Positions 31,088 through 39,547 are shown, counted from the stretch's first letter. The stretch: 43,018 nt of DNA from a bacterium (GCA_024231905.1 JAAEQC010000044.1:1-43018), one strand, 5' to 3'. Notes: generated from the letters alone by a model not told the origin. Translations and numbers: made by a program.

Positions 31088-31971
31088 TTACCGTTTCGGT
31101 GTTACCAAGACGACCGGCGGGGTTTCCTCCGGCTGTCGAAAAATGGTTGTCAGTAAATGCAACTCGCCCCAACTCGGTCGATAGCCGGGCAACCTTCCGG
31201 CCGCCCAGGCATAGAACTCACTCGCCGCGATCACTCGCTTTTTTTTTGCTCCGCCTCTTCGATGTTCAGGCATTTGGGTGTGTCGACGATGATTCCGCAC
31301 GCGGCCATGTACGATTCGCTGTCGAGGATCTGTAGCAGGTTCTGTTCGTGCCGGCCGAACCGGTAGTTGCGCCCGATCGCCCGGATCGCCAGCTCGAGCG
31401 CGAACCGCTTGTCGAGTTCCCGGGCCGGGTCGTCGCCGTAGAAGTAGCCGACCACCTGGCCCGCGTCTTCCCACAGCTTTCGGTAGGCCGCCTTGACCGG
31501 CTGGTCGATCGTGCCGTCGTCGCGCAGGATCATGGCGGTCGGCAGTTCGGTCGACTCGTCGGGCCGGCGCAGGATCGGCACCGTCCAGGCGTTCCCGTCG
31601 CCCATGGTCCACGGGTAGCCGGACGATTGCTTTTCCCTCCGCATGTCCTCCGGCGTGGGCGGCGAGTCGTTGGTCAGGCCGATCCACAATTGATCCGTCG
31701 CTTTGTGCCAGGTCTGTGCCTCGGGCGCGAAGCCGGTCTTTTCCGGCAACTCGTCGGCCGGTGCCGGTGTCTGGTAGCAAAGCACGCAACCGCTCGAGCC
31801 GTCGGGCCCGGTTCCGGTCACGTCGGAGACCACGCAATCGACGTTGATCCCCACGACGTCGGCAAACGTCTCGGCCAGGCCGCGCGCCTCGAGCATCGAC
31901 CGCGATAGGTTGCCGTCCGGGGCAAGCTGCTTGCGTGTTACGCCGGGCAGGTAGTAAAGAGGTTGGCTCAT
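31088..31971 (-). CDS. Tail assembly chaperone, -1 frameshift product (GT-like)
   Basis: Ribosomes that slip back one base on the A9 run (31239-31247) near the end of the upstream reading frame would join it to a second frame ending at 31088. The added segment has about 50 residues (AASEFYAWAAGRLPGYRPSW in part), giving about 294 aa in all. Tail chaperones of long-tailed phages are commonly made this way just before the tape measure gene. It would guide the tape measure into the growing tail. Confidence 0.7.
31231..31971 (-). CDS. Tail assembly chaperone, unshifted product (G-like)
   Basis: This encodes 246 aa, ending EEAEQKKSE just after the slippery run. The C-terminal half (RFALELAIRAIGRNYRFGRHE) is helical and typical of G-like chaperones. 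GAGGAG precedes the ATG by three bases. The N-terminal part, with CVLCYQTP, is not recognised. Confidence 0.7.
   Translation of the reverse strand: MSQPLYYLPGVTRKQLAPDGNLSRSMLEARGLAETFADVVGINVDCVVSDVTGTGPDGSSGCVLCYQTPAPADELPEKTGFAPEAQTWHKATDQLWIGLTNDSPPTPEDMRREKQSSGYPWTMGDGNAWTVPILRRPDESTELPTAMILRDDGTIDQPVKAAYRKLWEDAGQVVGYFYGDDPARELDKRFALELAIRAIGRNYRFGRHEQNLLQILDSESYMAACGIIVDTPKCLNIEEAEQKKSE
31239..31247 (-). promoter_or_regulatory. A9 slippery run for programmed -1 frameshifting
   Basis: Nine A residues on the coding strand followed by G; the zero frame reads CAA AAA AAA AGC and the -1 frame GCA AAA AAA AAG. The -1 frame stays open for about 50 codons. Confidence 0.7.
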
Positions 31972-31985
31972 GGACTCCTCAAAAG

Positions 31986-32032
31986 TTCAATATCCAATGT
32001 TCATTCAACATTGGATATTGAACATTGGTCAT
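31986..32032. repeat. Family A array (A8) forming a perfect inverted repeat
   Basis: TTCAATATCCAATGTT (31986-32001) and its exact complement (32007-32022) flank CATTC. The hairpin lies between the 71-aa gene stop, itself in the array, and the chaperone ribosome site. Confidence 0.9.
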
Positions 32033-32244
32033 TTCGTCTTGCCGACCAGCCCGAGCGGCTTGGCCGGTTTCGGTTTCACGTACGCGGCGGCCAGTTCGGC
32101 CACCTCGGTCGGTTTCATGCGGCGAACCAGGTCGGCCGCGGCGGCCACGGTGATGCCGTTTCGCCGAGCGATCACCCGAGCCGCCGACGCAACGTCTCCG
32201 CTTTCCGCTTTCGGCTTTCCGCTTTCCGTTGGTTCCTTGGTCAT
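32029..32244 (-). CDS. Hypothetical small protein, 71 aa
   Basis: The first residues (MTKEPTESGKPKAESG) are encoded by family A and C repeats, and the stop by array A8. The middle is helical (AARVIARRNGITVAAAADLVRR). It lies between the tail tube and chaperone genes. Function is unknown. Confidence 0.5.
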   Translation of the reverse strand: MTKEPTESGKPKAESGDVASAARVIARRNGITVAAAADLVRRMKPTEVAELAAAYVKPKPAKPLGLVGKTK

Positions 32245-32256
32245 TGAACATTGGTC
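32196..32256. repeat. Family C tract (C2) and family A array (A9)
   Basis: GCTTTCC-type units (32196-32231) encode part of the 71-aa protein; ATTGAAC/ATTGGTC units (32238-32256) supply its start codon. Confidence 0.8.
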
Positions 32257-32262
32257 CTTGGG

Positions 32263-33180
32263 CTAGGTGGTGATCGCGATCGCCGTGTTGACCGTCAGCG
32301 CGGCGTCGGTTCCGCTCGGATCGACGAGCGTACACTTGACGGTCGTCGTGGCTTCCTCGGTACCGCCGCCTCCGCTGTTCTCGATCGTCGCCAGGCCGGC
32401 GGTCGCGGCGAACTTGATGTGCCCGGCCGTGCCGTTGGCGACTGCTCCGGCGGTGGCGTACTTCCGCAGGTAGACCGAGAGGCCCGTGATCGCCAGACCG
32501 TTCAGGCCGATCGTGGTCCAGGGCAGCGTGTAACAGGTGAACGTGACGGTCGGCTTGCTCGTCTTGATCGCGATCAGCGTCGGGTACATTTCGCCGTCGG
32601 CGCTGAGGATGAACAGTTCAAGGCCCATGTCGATGGTGACGTCGGTCACGCCGGGGATTTGCGAGGCGTTCAGCCAGATCGGGCCGGCCTTGTAATGTTC
32701 GGCGGCTGAGCGGGTGCCGGACAGGGCGATCGTACCGGCCGGGACGATCGGTTCGTTGCTCCCGTCGTACGGCAAGACCAGCCGGCACGACGCGCTGGCG
32801 AACTTCTTGTCCCCGGCGGTGATCTGGTTGCAGACCAGCCCGGCCGAGGCGCAGCGCAGTCGCGTGTGCAGTTCCGACGCGGCCGCCACGCGGGCCGCCA
32901 GGTTGGCGGCCTTCACGTAGTAGAGGTCCGTGTTGCCCGCCGACAGATCGGCCATGCCGACGCCGGTCAAGTCGAGCAGCGTCTTGATCTGCTCGCAATC
33001 GAACGTGAACCCGGCCGCCTGGCCCGCGTTGCCCGCGAACAGGGGTTGCAGGCCGCCCGCGCCGTGGGCGATTTGCTCCTCGACGTTCGGCGACGCCTGG
33101 GCGTTGCTGATTTGCGAGAGGAACGCTGCGGGGGAACTGCTCTGGATCCCGTGAAGCAGGTGGAGGGTGGAGGCGGTCAT
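32263..33180 (-). CDS. Major tail (tube) protein
   Basis: This encodes 305 aa, beta-rich, with a C-terminal Ig-like segment (TTVKCTLVDPSGTDAALTVN). Size and position, after the neck proteins and before the chaperone pair, fit the tail tube protein. AGGAACC precedes the ATG. No specific family signature was recognised. Confidence 0.7.
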   Translation of the reverse strand: MTASTLHLLHGIQSSSPAAFLSQISNAQASPNVEEQIAHGAGGLQPLFAGNAGQAAGFTFDCEQIKTLLDLTGVGMADLSAGNTDLYYVKAANLAARVAAASELHTRLRCASAGLVCNQITAGDKKFASASCRLVLPYDGSNEPIVPAGTIALSGTRSAAEHYKAGPIWLNASQIPGVTDVTIDMGLELFILSADGEMYPTLIAIKTSKPTVTFTCYTLPWTTIGLNGLAITGLSVYLRKYATAGAVANGTAGHIKFAATAGLATIENSGGGGTEEATTTVKCTLVDPSGTDAALTVNTAIAITT

Positions 33181-33205
33181 CGGCTCGGTTCCTGTTTATG
33201 CTATG

Positions 33206-33733
33206 TTACGTGCGGACGGTTTTGCGTTTCTTGTACGCGGCGAACTCGCGGGTCACGACGCGGTCGAGTTCCGCCGTCAATTGGACCTTCTCGTCGGCCG
33301 AGACGTCGGTCAGTTCGGCCGCTTTGTCGGGGTGGCCGCTGTTGTACGGTCGCATCGAAATGTAGCGCGGGCCGTGCATCGTGGCCGTGGCGCGGGTCGG
33401 AAAGGCCCGCACCGTGACCCACTCGCGCATGTTGCGCTCGAGGTCTCCGGACCAGACGTTATCGACCTCGCCACCATGGCGGACGCGAACGCCGCCGGGT
33501 GCGGGTCGACCGGCCTTGCCGAAGAACCGCTTCTTCTTGACGTACTTGGGTTTTCGCGCCTGGTGGTCGTATCGGTTGCGCGCGTTGCGGCGGAAGTGGA
33601 GCGGCAAGAACAGCTTGTGCCACATTCGGGCCATCGCCTCGTGCCCGGCGCGCATCGCCTTCTTGAAGAACCGCTTGCTCATATCGGGCGGTTGCTCGTA
33701 GGTCGTCGTGATGCGGATCGGTACGCCTACCAT
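33206..33733 (-). CDS. Neck/tail completion protein, HK97 gp10-like
   Basis: This encodes 175 aa. A basic, helical N-terminus (KRFFKKAMRAGHEAM) and a beta-rich middle fit small neck proteins of the gp10 type. It lies between the tail terminator candidate and the tail tube. The GGAGG before it is rather far, about 16 bases, from the ATG. Confidence 0.6.
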   Translation of the reverse strand: MVGVPIRITTTYEQPPDMSKRFFKKAMRAGHEAMARMWHKLFLPLHFRRNARNRYDHQARKPKYVKKKRFFGKAGRPAPGGVRVRHGGEVDNVWSGDLERNMREWVTVRAFPTRATATMHGPRYISMRPYNSGHPDKAAELTDVSADEKVQLTAELDRVVTREFAAYKKRKTVRT

Positions 33734-33743
33734 GGCAGGGCGA

Positions 33744-34271
33744 TTATCCTCCGAGCGTGTCCCAGGTGATTTTCCATGCCTCGTGCCAGTAGAACCGGGC
33801 GGCCAGTTGGCCCGCCACGTTTTGCGGCGGCGTGGCGGCCGGTTCGCCGAGCGGCTCGACGTCCGAGATACAGAGCCGGTCGTCGGTGGCTGCCAGTTCC
33901 AGGATGTCGGCCAAGAGGCCGTCGGCCGCGTCGACGAACGCGATTAGACTCTTGGCCCGGTTCTCCGCTTCGCTGGCCCGGACCGCGAACCGCAAGTACA
34001 TCGAGCCGGCCGGGTGATAGGTCCCGTCGTCCATCCGCCGGTACCCCAGGCCGCCGACGCCGATCACCACGTGCGTGGGGACCTTTTGCTTGGGGTCGTC
34101 CAGATGGGGCGCGAATATCCGGCTTCGGGCGGCCGCCTCGTCCATGCCGATCGCGTGCTGGAAATGGCTGCTACCGGCGACCAGGGCGATCAGCTTATCG
34201 AGCGCCACACCGCGCGCGCCGCCGCCCGGCACGATTTCGCGAACGTCCGATTGTGTGTCGAGTCCGGCCAT
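33744..34271 (-). CDS. Tail terminator-like protein
   Basis: This encodes 175 aa. The layout (helical N-terminus, then VVIGVGGLGYR strands, an Ala/Glu helix and a C-terminal strand) resembles tail terminator proteins (lambda U-like). Its place after the head completion protein supports that. Similarity alone is weak. Confidence 0.55.
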   Translation of the reverse strand: MAGLDTQSDVREIVPGGGARGVALDKLIALVAGSSHFQHAIGMDEAAARSRIFAPHLDDPKQKVPTHVVIGVGGLGYRRMDDGTYHPAGSMYLRFAVRASEAENRAKSLIAFVDAADGLLADILELAATDDRLCISDVEPLGEPAATPPQNVAGQLAARFYWHEAWKITWDTLGG

Positions 34272-34279
34272 GGTGTTTG

Positions 34280-34362
34280 TTAATGTTCAATGTTCAATAT
34301 CCAATGTTCAATGAACGCCCCAGCGCGTCGTTTGGACATTGGATATTTGATATTTGATATTC
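34280..34362. repeat. Family A double array (A10) in inverted orientation
   Basis: Two family A tracts (34280-34314 and 34332-34362) in opposite orientation, separated by a GC-rich spacer, lie between the head completion gene stop and the tail terminator start. Confidence 0.85.
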
Positions 34363-34363
34363 C

Positions 34364-34729
34364 TTATCGCTGGGTCTCGTGTCGGGCCGTGATGTTGCGC
34401 GTGAAGTGGAGCGTCCAGTGGGTCGTCGAGACGTCGCTCTTCTCGCCAGTGAACGAATAGCCGACCCCCGGCGGGTCGGTCGCTCGCGTGATGCCGTCGC
34501 CGATTTGCGGGTTGTCGATCCCCGCGGTCGCATCGCGCGACACGTGGATGCCGATCGACGTCTCGGACACCTTCCCCGTTTGCTCGTCGGCAAAGTTGGC
34601 CGATTCGGTGACTGCGGCGGATACCGCCCGCGACGCACCACTGCCGGGGTGGTACGTCACGTCGTCGGCCAGGTGCCCGTCCAAGGCGGGGGCACCCAGC
34701 GTGTTGAAAACCTCGCCGAATGTCGTCAT
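34364..34729 (-). CDS. Head-tail joining protein, lambda FII-like
   Basis: This encodes 121 aa. The N-terminus FNTLGAPALDGHLADDVTYHPGSG matches the DVxYxP pattern of FII-type head completion proteins. GGAGG is eleven bases before the ATG. It directly follows the major capsid gene, as expected. Confidence 0.7.
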   Translation of the reverse strand: MTTFGEVFNTLGAPALDGHLADDVTYHPGSGASRAVSAAVTESANFADEQTGKVSETSIGIHVSRDATAGIDNPQIGDGITRATDPPGVGYSFTGEKSDVSTTHWTLHFTRNITARHETQR

Positions 34730-34747
34730 CGTCTCGACCGCCTCCGC

Positions 34748-35722
34748 TTAGATGGTGGTGACGTTCTCGAACAGGTGCGCGGCTTCCATGTAGGTCACCA
34801 ACTCGTCGACGTCGTGCCGACAGCGGACGATGTCGGATCGGACCGTTTCGTCGCGGTACGTTTCGATCGTGCCGCCGACTTGGCTGCCGTCCTCGCCCCA
34901 ATGCAAGGTCCGGCCGACACACGGCTCGCGGATGTCGTTGGTTTCGGCCACGCGGGCCAACATCGCGTATTCGTCCGACCAGATCGACGAGAGGCTGACC
35001 GATTGGCCTTCCTTGGCCGTGTTCTTCGGTGAACCGGCCACGATAACGTGCTCCAGGTCGAAACACTGGGCGAGTGCCTTCTCGGTGATCGTGCCGGCGC
35101 GGGTGTCCATGAACCCGCTATACTTCACGCGATCGATGATCTGGGCACAGTTGCGTAGGTTGCGGAAGACCGACCGGTTGAGAATCAGGGCGTTCGGCCA
35201 CAAGCCGCTCGCAGCCCACACGGCCTTGACCGCCGTCTCGACGTCGGTCAACGGCACGGCGTTGGTCGCATCGTCCCACTCGTGGGTGATCGTCGTCTTG
35301 TTGCTGGCCCAGGTGGTGGCGTTGAAGAGCAACGCGGCGGCCCGGATCTCGGCATTGCGCAAGACGGCGTCATACGCTCGCGCGGCGGAGACTTGCTCGA
35401 GGTCGAAGTAGTTGGCGTACATCTTCCTCTCGCTGTCGTCGACCGGTTCCTCGTGGCCGTGCTCCTCACAGGAAAACGCGGCCTTCGTGAACGTGTAATC
35501 ACCGCGGCTGTAGCCACCGCCGGGCGAACGCTTGGTGTCCGAGGTTTGCAGCAACTGCTCGATCGGGATCTTCCCGAACGAGCCGGCCTGCAAGTCGGTC
35601 TCGAAGACCGGCAGAACGCGATGGGCAATGAACCCTTTTCGGTCCATCGCGAGGTCGAACTCTTCCATGCTCCCCGCCAATTCGGGGCGCAACGTGGAAA
35701 GGGCGGTTGACGGGGCAGGCAT
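34748..35722 (-). CDS. Major capsid protein
   Basis: This encodes 324 aa. ATG 35722 follows GGAG at eight bases; the longer frame upstream is not coding. VFETDLQAGSFGKIPIEQLL and YANYFDLEQVSAARAYDAVL fit the HK97-fold capsid proteins of lambda-like phages. A conserved-looking end, ELVTYMEAAHLFENV, closes the protein. It follows the decoration protein gene, as in lambda D-E order. Confidence 0.8.
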   Translation of the reverse strand: MPAPSTALSTLRPELAGSMEEFDLAMDRKGFIAHRVLPVFETDLQAGSFGKIPIEQLLQTSDTKRSPGGGYSRGDYTFTKAAFSCEEHGHEEPVDDSERKMYANYFDLEQVSAARAYDAVLRNAEIRAAALLFNATTWASNKTTITHEWDDATNAVPLTDVETAVKAVWAASGLWPNALILNRSVFRNLRNCAQIIDRVKYSGFMDTRAGTITEKALAQCFDLEHVIVAGSPKNTAKEGQSVSLSSIWSDEYAMLARVAETNDIREPCVGRTLHWGEDGSQVGGTIETYRDETVRSDIVRCRHDVDELVTYMEAAHLFENVTTI

Positions 35723-35739
35723 GTTACAGTCTCCAATGG

Positions 35740-35764
35740 AAAAAGGACCGCTACTTAGCGGCCC
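35740..35764 (-). terminator. Intrinsic terminator-like hairpin before the capsid gene
   Basis: A 9-bp stem (35756-35764 with 35745-35753) is followed by five T on the minus strand (35740-35744), just upstream of the capsid ribosome site. Confidence 0.6.
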
Positions 35765-35825
35765 CCAAAGGCTGCAACAGTTTGGGCTGTCTGGCGGGAC
35801 ATGACTTCCGCTTATCGCCCGAGTA

Positions 35826-35845
35826 GACCGCCAAGCAGGGCGGTC
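35826..35845. other. Perfect 7-bp hairpin
   Basis: GACCGCC and GGCGGTC flank a six-base loop in the gap between decoration and capsid genes; no T-run follows. Confidence 0.5.
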
Positions 35846-35895
35846 CAAGGATCAAATTGTTACGTCTGTTTTTCCGAACTCACAAAAGGGGGTTA

Positions 35896-36591
35896 TTAGC
35901 CCTCGGCCGTCCAGGTGCCGGTGAAACCGAACACGCTCCACTCGCCGGCCGTGGTACAAATCAGGTGGACCGTCTCGCCGACCGCATCGGCGACCAGGTA
36001 CTTGCCGGCAGCGCCTTGTACGCCGGTCGAGGTCAGGGCGATCGTTTCGGTGCCGTCCGGGTCGATCTGCAACGCCTGCGCGGCCCCGACCTGGAAATAG
36101 AACTCCAGGCCGACCGTCGCCGCCGGCAATGTCAACGCGATCGCGCCCGAGGCACCCGTGTTGGTGTGGATCGAGCCCGATTCGGCCACGGTCAGGGTAT
36201 CGGCGGCCGTGTGATCTTCGGCCGTCGCAACGGCCTTGCCGGCCGTGTCGCGCAACACTTCGATCACGTCGCCATCGGCGGTCGCCGCGTCGAGGGCGAT
36301 ACCGACGCGAAACATGCTCGCGACGTCGTTGACCTTGCCGCCGGCGGCCGAGTAGACGGCCGCTCCGGCGGCGATCGCACCGGCGGCGGTCATCTTGGCG
36401 GTACCTTGCGCCGAGCGAAGCCGAACGGCAGCCGGTCCGGCCGCCAATACGGGGGCCTCCGTCGTGCCAATTTCGATGTCTCCGACGCCTGCGGCTGCGA
36501 TGTTGGTGCCATCGAACGCCACGCGGAGGTTCTTGGCGATCGCCCCGCCGGCCGTGAAGGTTTTGGTGGGGGTTTGAACGTACTGAGCCAT
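35896..36591 (-). CDS. Capsid decoration protein, DUF2190-like
   Basis: This encodes 231 aa. The N-terminal 110 residues (FTAGGAIAKNLRVAFDG, GVGDIEIGTTEAP) match DUF2190-type cement proteins. The C-terminal part (about 115-231) is a second beta-rich domain absent from short family members, perhaps a surface-exposed extension. It binds the outside of the capsid. Confidence 0.75.
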   Translation of the reverse strand: MAQYVQTPTKTFTAGGAIAKNLRVAFDGTNIAAAGVGDIEIGTTEAPVLAAGPAAVRLRSAQGTAKMTAAGAIAAGAAVYSAAGGKVNDVASMFRVGIALDAATADGDVIEVLRDTAGKAVATAEDHTAADTLTVAESGSIHTNTGASGAIALTLPAATVGLEFYFQVGAAQALQIDPDGTETIALTSTGVQGAAGKYLVADAVGETVHLICTTAGEWSVFGFTGTWTAEG

Positions 36592-36672
36592 TGTCTTTGG
36601 TCTCCGGAAAATGTGTGTGGTTCGTTTCGTCCTCGGGCCGCGTTACGTACGGCCGTGTGGGTGTTGGTGGTG

Positions 36673-37107
36673 TCAGGCGTTGCTTGCCGCGACGTACGCC
36701 GCGTGCAGGTCCGGATCGGCCTTGACCACGGCCGAGATGGCGCGGGCCTTGGACGTCCCGGCCTTCACCTTGGCGGCCACGGCCTCGTTGAATTGGGCGA
36801 TCGGGTCGCCGGCCGATTCGTTGCTCGGCGTTCCGGAGCCGTTGCCCAGCGCGTCGACGCCCGGCTTGGCGGCTGCGGCCTTGACCTGTTCGGTTTCGGC
36901 CTTGGAAGCCTCGATCCGCTGGTTCTGCTCGGCCATCCAGGCTTTCGTCGCCTGGTCGGTCGTCGCCTTGGCGTCGAGTTGCGAGCAGATGAACGCCGCG
37001 TCGGCGCCCGAGCACGCGGATTTGATCTGGTCGTAGGTGGCCGCTTGCGGGGCAGGCGGCTCGGTGGTCGCTTCCGGCGCGGGCGCCGGCGTGGGGTCGG
37101 TCGACAT
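36673..37107 (-). CDS. Nested scaffold protein from internal start
   Basis: ATG 37107 inside the protease gene, in frame, has GAGGGAA about ten bases upstream. It would give a 144-aa protein containing only the scaffold domain, as Nu3 within lambda C. Confidence 0.55.
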   Translation of the reverse strand: MSTDPTPAPAPEATTEPPAPQAATYDQIKSACSGADAAFICSQLDAKATTDQATKAWMAEQNQRIEASKAETEQVKAAAAKPGVDALGNGSGTPSNESAGDPIAQFNEAVAAKVKAGTSKARAISAVVKADPDLHAAYVAASNA

Positions 37108-37989
37108 GGCTCGATTCCCTCGGGTTTTGGAGGTGACGCGAAGTGACGAAAGCACTTCGTCGAAAGTCTTGACGCCGTCGGTCAATCGATTGTCGACGGC
37201 CGCTTGTCCGATGTGGACCCGCCCGTCGGCCAACTCGGCGACGGCGGTGTTCGATAGTTTCCGGCCTTCCTGCACGCCTCGCAGGAAGTGGGCGTTGTGT
37301 TCGTTGACCAGCCGCTGCCACTCGGCAAGCTGCTCGGGGGTGACCTCGGTGCCGGGGGTGCCGGCGCCTTTGTGTTCGCCTGCGCGCAGGACGTGGACCT
37401 TCAGACCTTCCTTGGCGGCGTAGGCCGACCAATCGTAGATCGTCGCGAACGTGCCGATCGAGCCGACCATGCCGGTCGGGTTGCTGTAGACTTGCCTGCA
37501 CTGGCTGGCCAGCCAATAGGCGGCGCTGGCCCCCAGGTCTTCGACGTAGGCGACCGTCGGCTTTTGTTTTGCCGCGGTGCGAATGTCGGCGGCCAGGTCG
37601 GCCGTGCCGGAGACGGTTCCGCCGGGCGAGTCGATCTTGAGCAGGATGGCCGCGATCTCGTCGTCGGCGGCCGCGGTGCGAATCTGGCGGCGCAGGATGG
37701 CGGTCGAGGTGCCTCCCGAGAGGCTGCTCGCGTATTTCATCAGGGGGCCGGTGACGTCCATCACGGCCACGCTCCCGATCACCGGGTAGGCGAACCGATC
37801 GGCACGGGCTTCCGTCTGGCCGGCTCTCGCCTGCTGGAGGGTAATGTGCGATTCGAGGTCGATCCGATTCACTCGGTCGACCACCGCGCGGAACGGATCT
37901 TCCAGGATCGCCCAGATACCGAAATACTGGTCGATATGCGGCACGTTCCAGTCGGCGAACTCGTCGGGAATGGCGACGTTATGCGGCAT
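36673..37989 (-). CDS. S49-family prohead protease with scaffold domain
   Basis: This encodes 438 aa. KIDSPGGTVSG, Ser155 (GASAAYW) and Lys207 (GEHKGAG) give the SppA/lambda C-type Ser-Lys dyad. From about residue 290 an Ala/Pro/Glu-rich, helical scaffold-like domain begins. It would mature the prohead during capsid assembly. It overlaps the portal gene end by 11 bases. Confidence 0.85.
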   Translation of the reverse strand: MPHNVAIPDEFADWNVPHIDQYFGIWAILEDPFRAVVDRVNRIDLESHITLQQARAGQTEARADRFAYPVIGSVAVMDVTGPLMKYASSLSGGTSTAILRRQIRTAAADDEIAAILLKIDSPGGTVSGTADLAADIRTAAKQKPTVAYVEDLGASAAYWLASQCRQVYSNPTGMVGSIGTFATIYDWSAYAAKEGLKVHVLRAGEHKGAGTPGTEVTPEQLAEWQRLVNEHNAHFLRGVQEGRKLSNTAVAELADGRVHIGQAAVDNRLTDGVKTFDEVLSSLRVTSKTRGNRAMSTDPTPAPAPEATTEPPAPQAATYDQIKSACSGADAAFICSQLDAKATTDQATKAWMAEQNQRIEASKAETEQVKAAAAKPGVDALGNGSGTPSNESAGDPIAQFNEAVAAKVKAGTSKARAISAVVKADPDLHAAYVAASNA

Positions 37990-39544
37990 CGGTTTCCTCT
38001 TCCTTGTCGCTGGTAGTCATGGCCGTGTCGAGCGACACCTGCACGCCGTCTGGCGTGGGCATACTGACCAGGTCGCGCCAGTGGACCGGCTGGCCGTCGT
38101 CGAATGCGCCATTGATCGCGACGGCCCGCTTCTTGGCCATCGTGACGGCCAGGGCGTGGTCCTCGATCGTTTCGGCCATCACCTTTTCGTAAACGCGGCC
38201 CCTCTCGGCTTGCAGTCGACGCGGGCTGATTATGTTATTCCGAACTCGCAGCAGGTCGGCGGCGGCGTCTTTGAAAGGGTCGATATAGGGCCAGGTCGGT
38301 GGGTGCCAGTTGTGCCCGAATATATTGACACCAGAACGGGCGGCCTTGGCGCGTAGCGTGGCATCTTCCGCCAACCATTGCCGAACTTTCCAGAGGTACG
38401 TCGGCCGGTGGAACCTGGCGATCATCCACCTTTGGTTGTGCCGGAAACCAAGACGGGCTTGGTCGATCGCCCCACGCCACCCGGAAAACGTGCCCGTTGG
38501 TGTAAGCAACACCACACCCAAGGGCATACCCAGATTGATCGACATTAGCGTGAGCATCAGTTCCGCGTGCTTGAAAAACTCGGCGTTGGGAACCCTGGGG
38601 GAAAACCCCTCGAGCTTCTCGCCCGCAGCACCGTCGACAATTCGTCCGGGGCCCATATCGTCCAGGATGCGACTTGAGCCGTCGGGACGGGTTTCGAGTG
38701 TTTCCGTTTCGTCTTCGGGCAGCGGCTTGAGCGTTTCGTCGCGTGTGCGAAAGATCGTGAAGCATGACACGACTTGTTGCTGGACCAGTTTAGCGAAGTT
38801 GATGTCCTCGAACATGCCAGCCACGTCGAAGATAGGCGCGAGGGCCGAAATGCCGCGGGTTTGCGACACTCGGCGCGGGTTGTATACGTGGAGAACCTGC
38901 TTATTGCCGTCGGCGTCTCGAGCCTTGTATTGGCTTACGTCGCTTACTTTCACCAAGGGACGCATCGGATCGACGTTGTCTTTGGCGAGCCAGTATTCGA
39001 GCCGACGTCGTCGATCGTCCAGTTTGACGCCGTGGACGACGTTCTTCTTGGTATTGCTTGGCGTGCGAAGCCGATGGGCCTCAACCGTTTCGATCTGGCC
39101 GTCAATCAGCGGTAAAGCCAGAATATCGCCGTCGACGAAGACGGCCCGCATGACCAGCCCCTCGAGCGTGTGAAAATCAAATTCCCCCGTCAGGTCGCAA
39201 GCGTCGGGATCGTCGGCCCAGGCGGTCCACCGGGTCAAGAGGTCTGCGTCGAGGTCCGGGTCGCCCGTCTCGGGCGACACCTGTATTCCCCCCTGGATCG
39301 TGTTCACGACGGCGCGATCGATCATCTGGCCAATGACCGCGTCGTTGCGGTCCATGTCGCGGGCTGTTTCCATCAATCGCAGATAGTCGGCCTCGTTTCG
39401 GTAGTGATAATCGGCTCCCGAACCGGTCGACGAGATCCCGCGCCGCGTGCGGCGGTGCCGGCTACTCTTGGCCGCGGCATAGTCGTTGCGCATTTCGACG
39501 AACGCTTTCGGCACGTCGGACACGTTGAAACCACGTCGGGGCAT
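37979..39544 (-). CDS. Portal protein, lambda family
   Basis: This encodes 521 aa, the expected size. MDRNDAVIGQMIDRAVVNTIQGGI and VDGDILALPLIDG match the lambda-family portal pattern, and FSGWRGAIDQARLGFRHNQ its C-terminal part. It forms the dodecameric channel at one capsid vertex through which DNA enters and leaves. Confidence 0.9.
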   Translation of the reverse strand: MPRRGFNVSDVPKAFVEMRNDYAAAKSSRHRRTRRGISSTGSGADYHYRNEADYLRLMETARDMDRNDAVIGQMIDRAVVNTIQGGIQVSPETGDPDLDADLLTRWTAWADDPDACDLTGEFDFHTLEGLVMRAVFVDGDILALPLIDGQIETVEAHRLRTPSNTKKNVVHGVKLDDRRRRLEYWLAKDNVDPMRPLVKVSDVSQYKARDADGNKQVLHVYNPRRVSQTRGISALAPIFDVAGMFEDINFAKLVQQQVVSCFTIFRTRDETLKPLPEDETETLETRPDGSSRILDDMGPGRIVDGAAGEKLEGFSPRVPNAEFFKHAELMLTLMSINLGMPLGVVLLTPTGTFSGWRGAIDQARLGFRHNQRWMIARFHRPTYLWKVRQWLAEDATLRAKAARSGVNIFGHNWHPPTWPYIDPFKDAAADLLRVRNNIISPRRLQAERGRVYEKVMAETIEDHALAVTMAKKRAVAINGAFDDGQPVHWRDLVSMPTPDGVQVSLDTAMTTSDKEEETDAA

Positions 39545-39547
39545 CGA

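Noticed and set aside
31088..31837. A 249-aa reading frame as an independent gene
   Set aside because: Its first two thirds overlap the chaperone gene in another frame and are Arg-rich shadow; only the last 50 codons look real, as the -1 extension.
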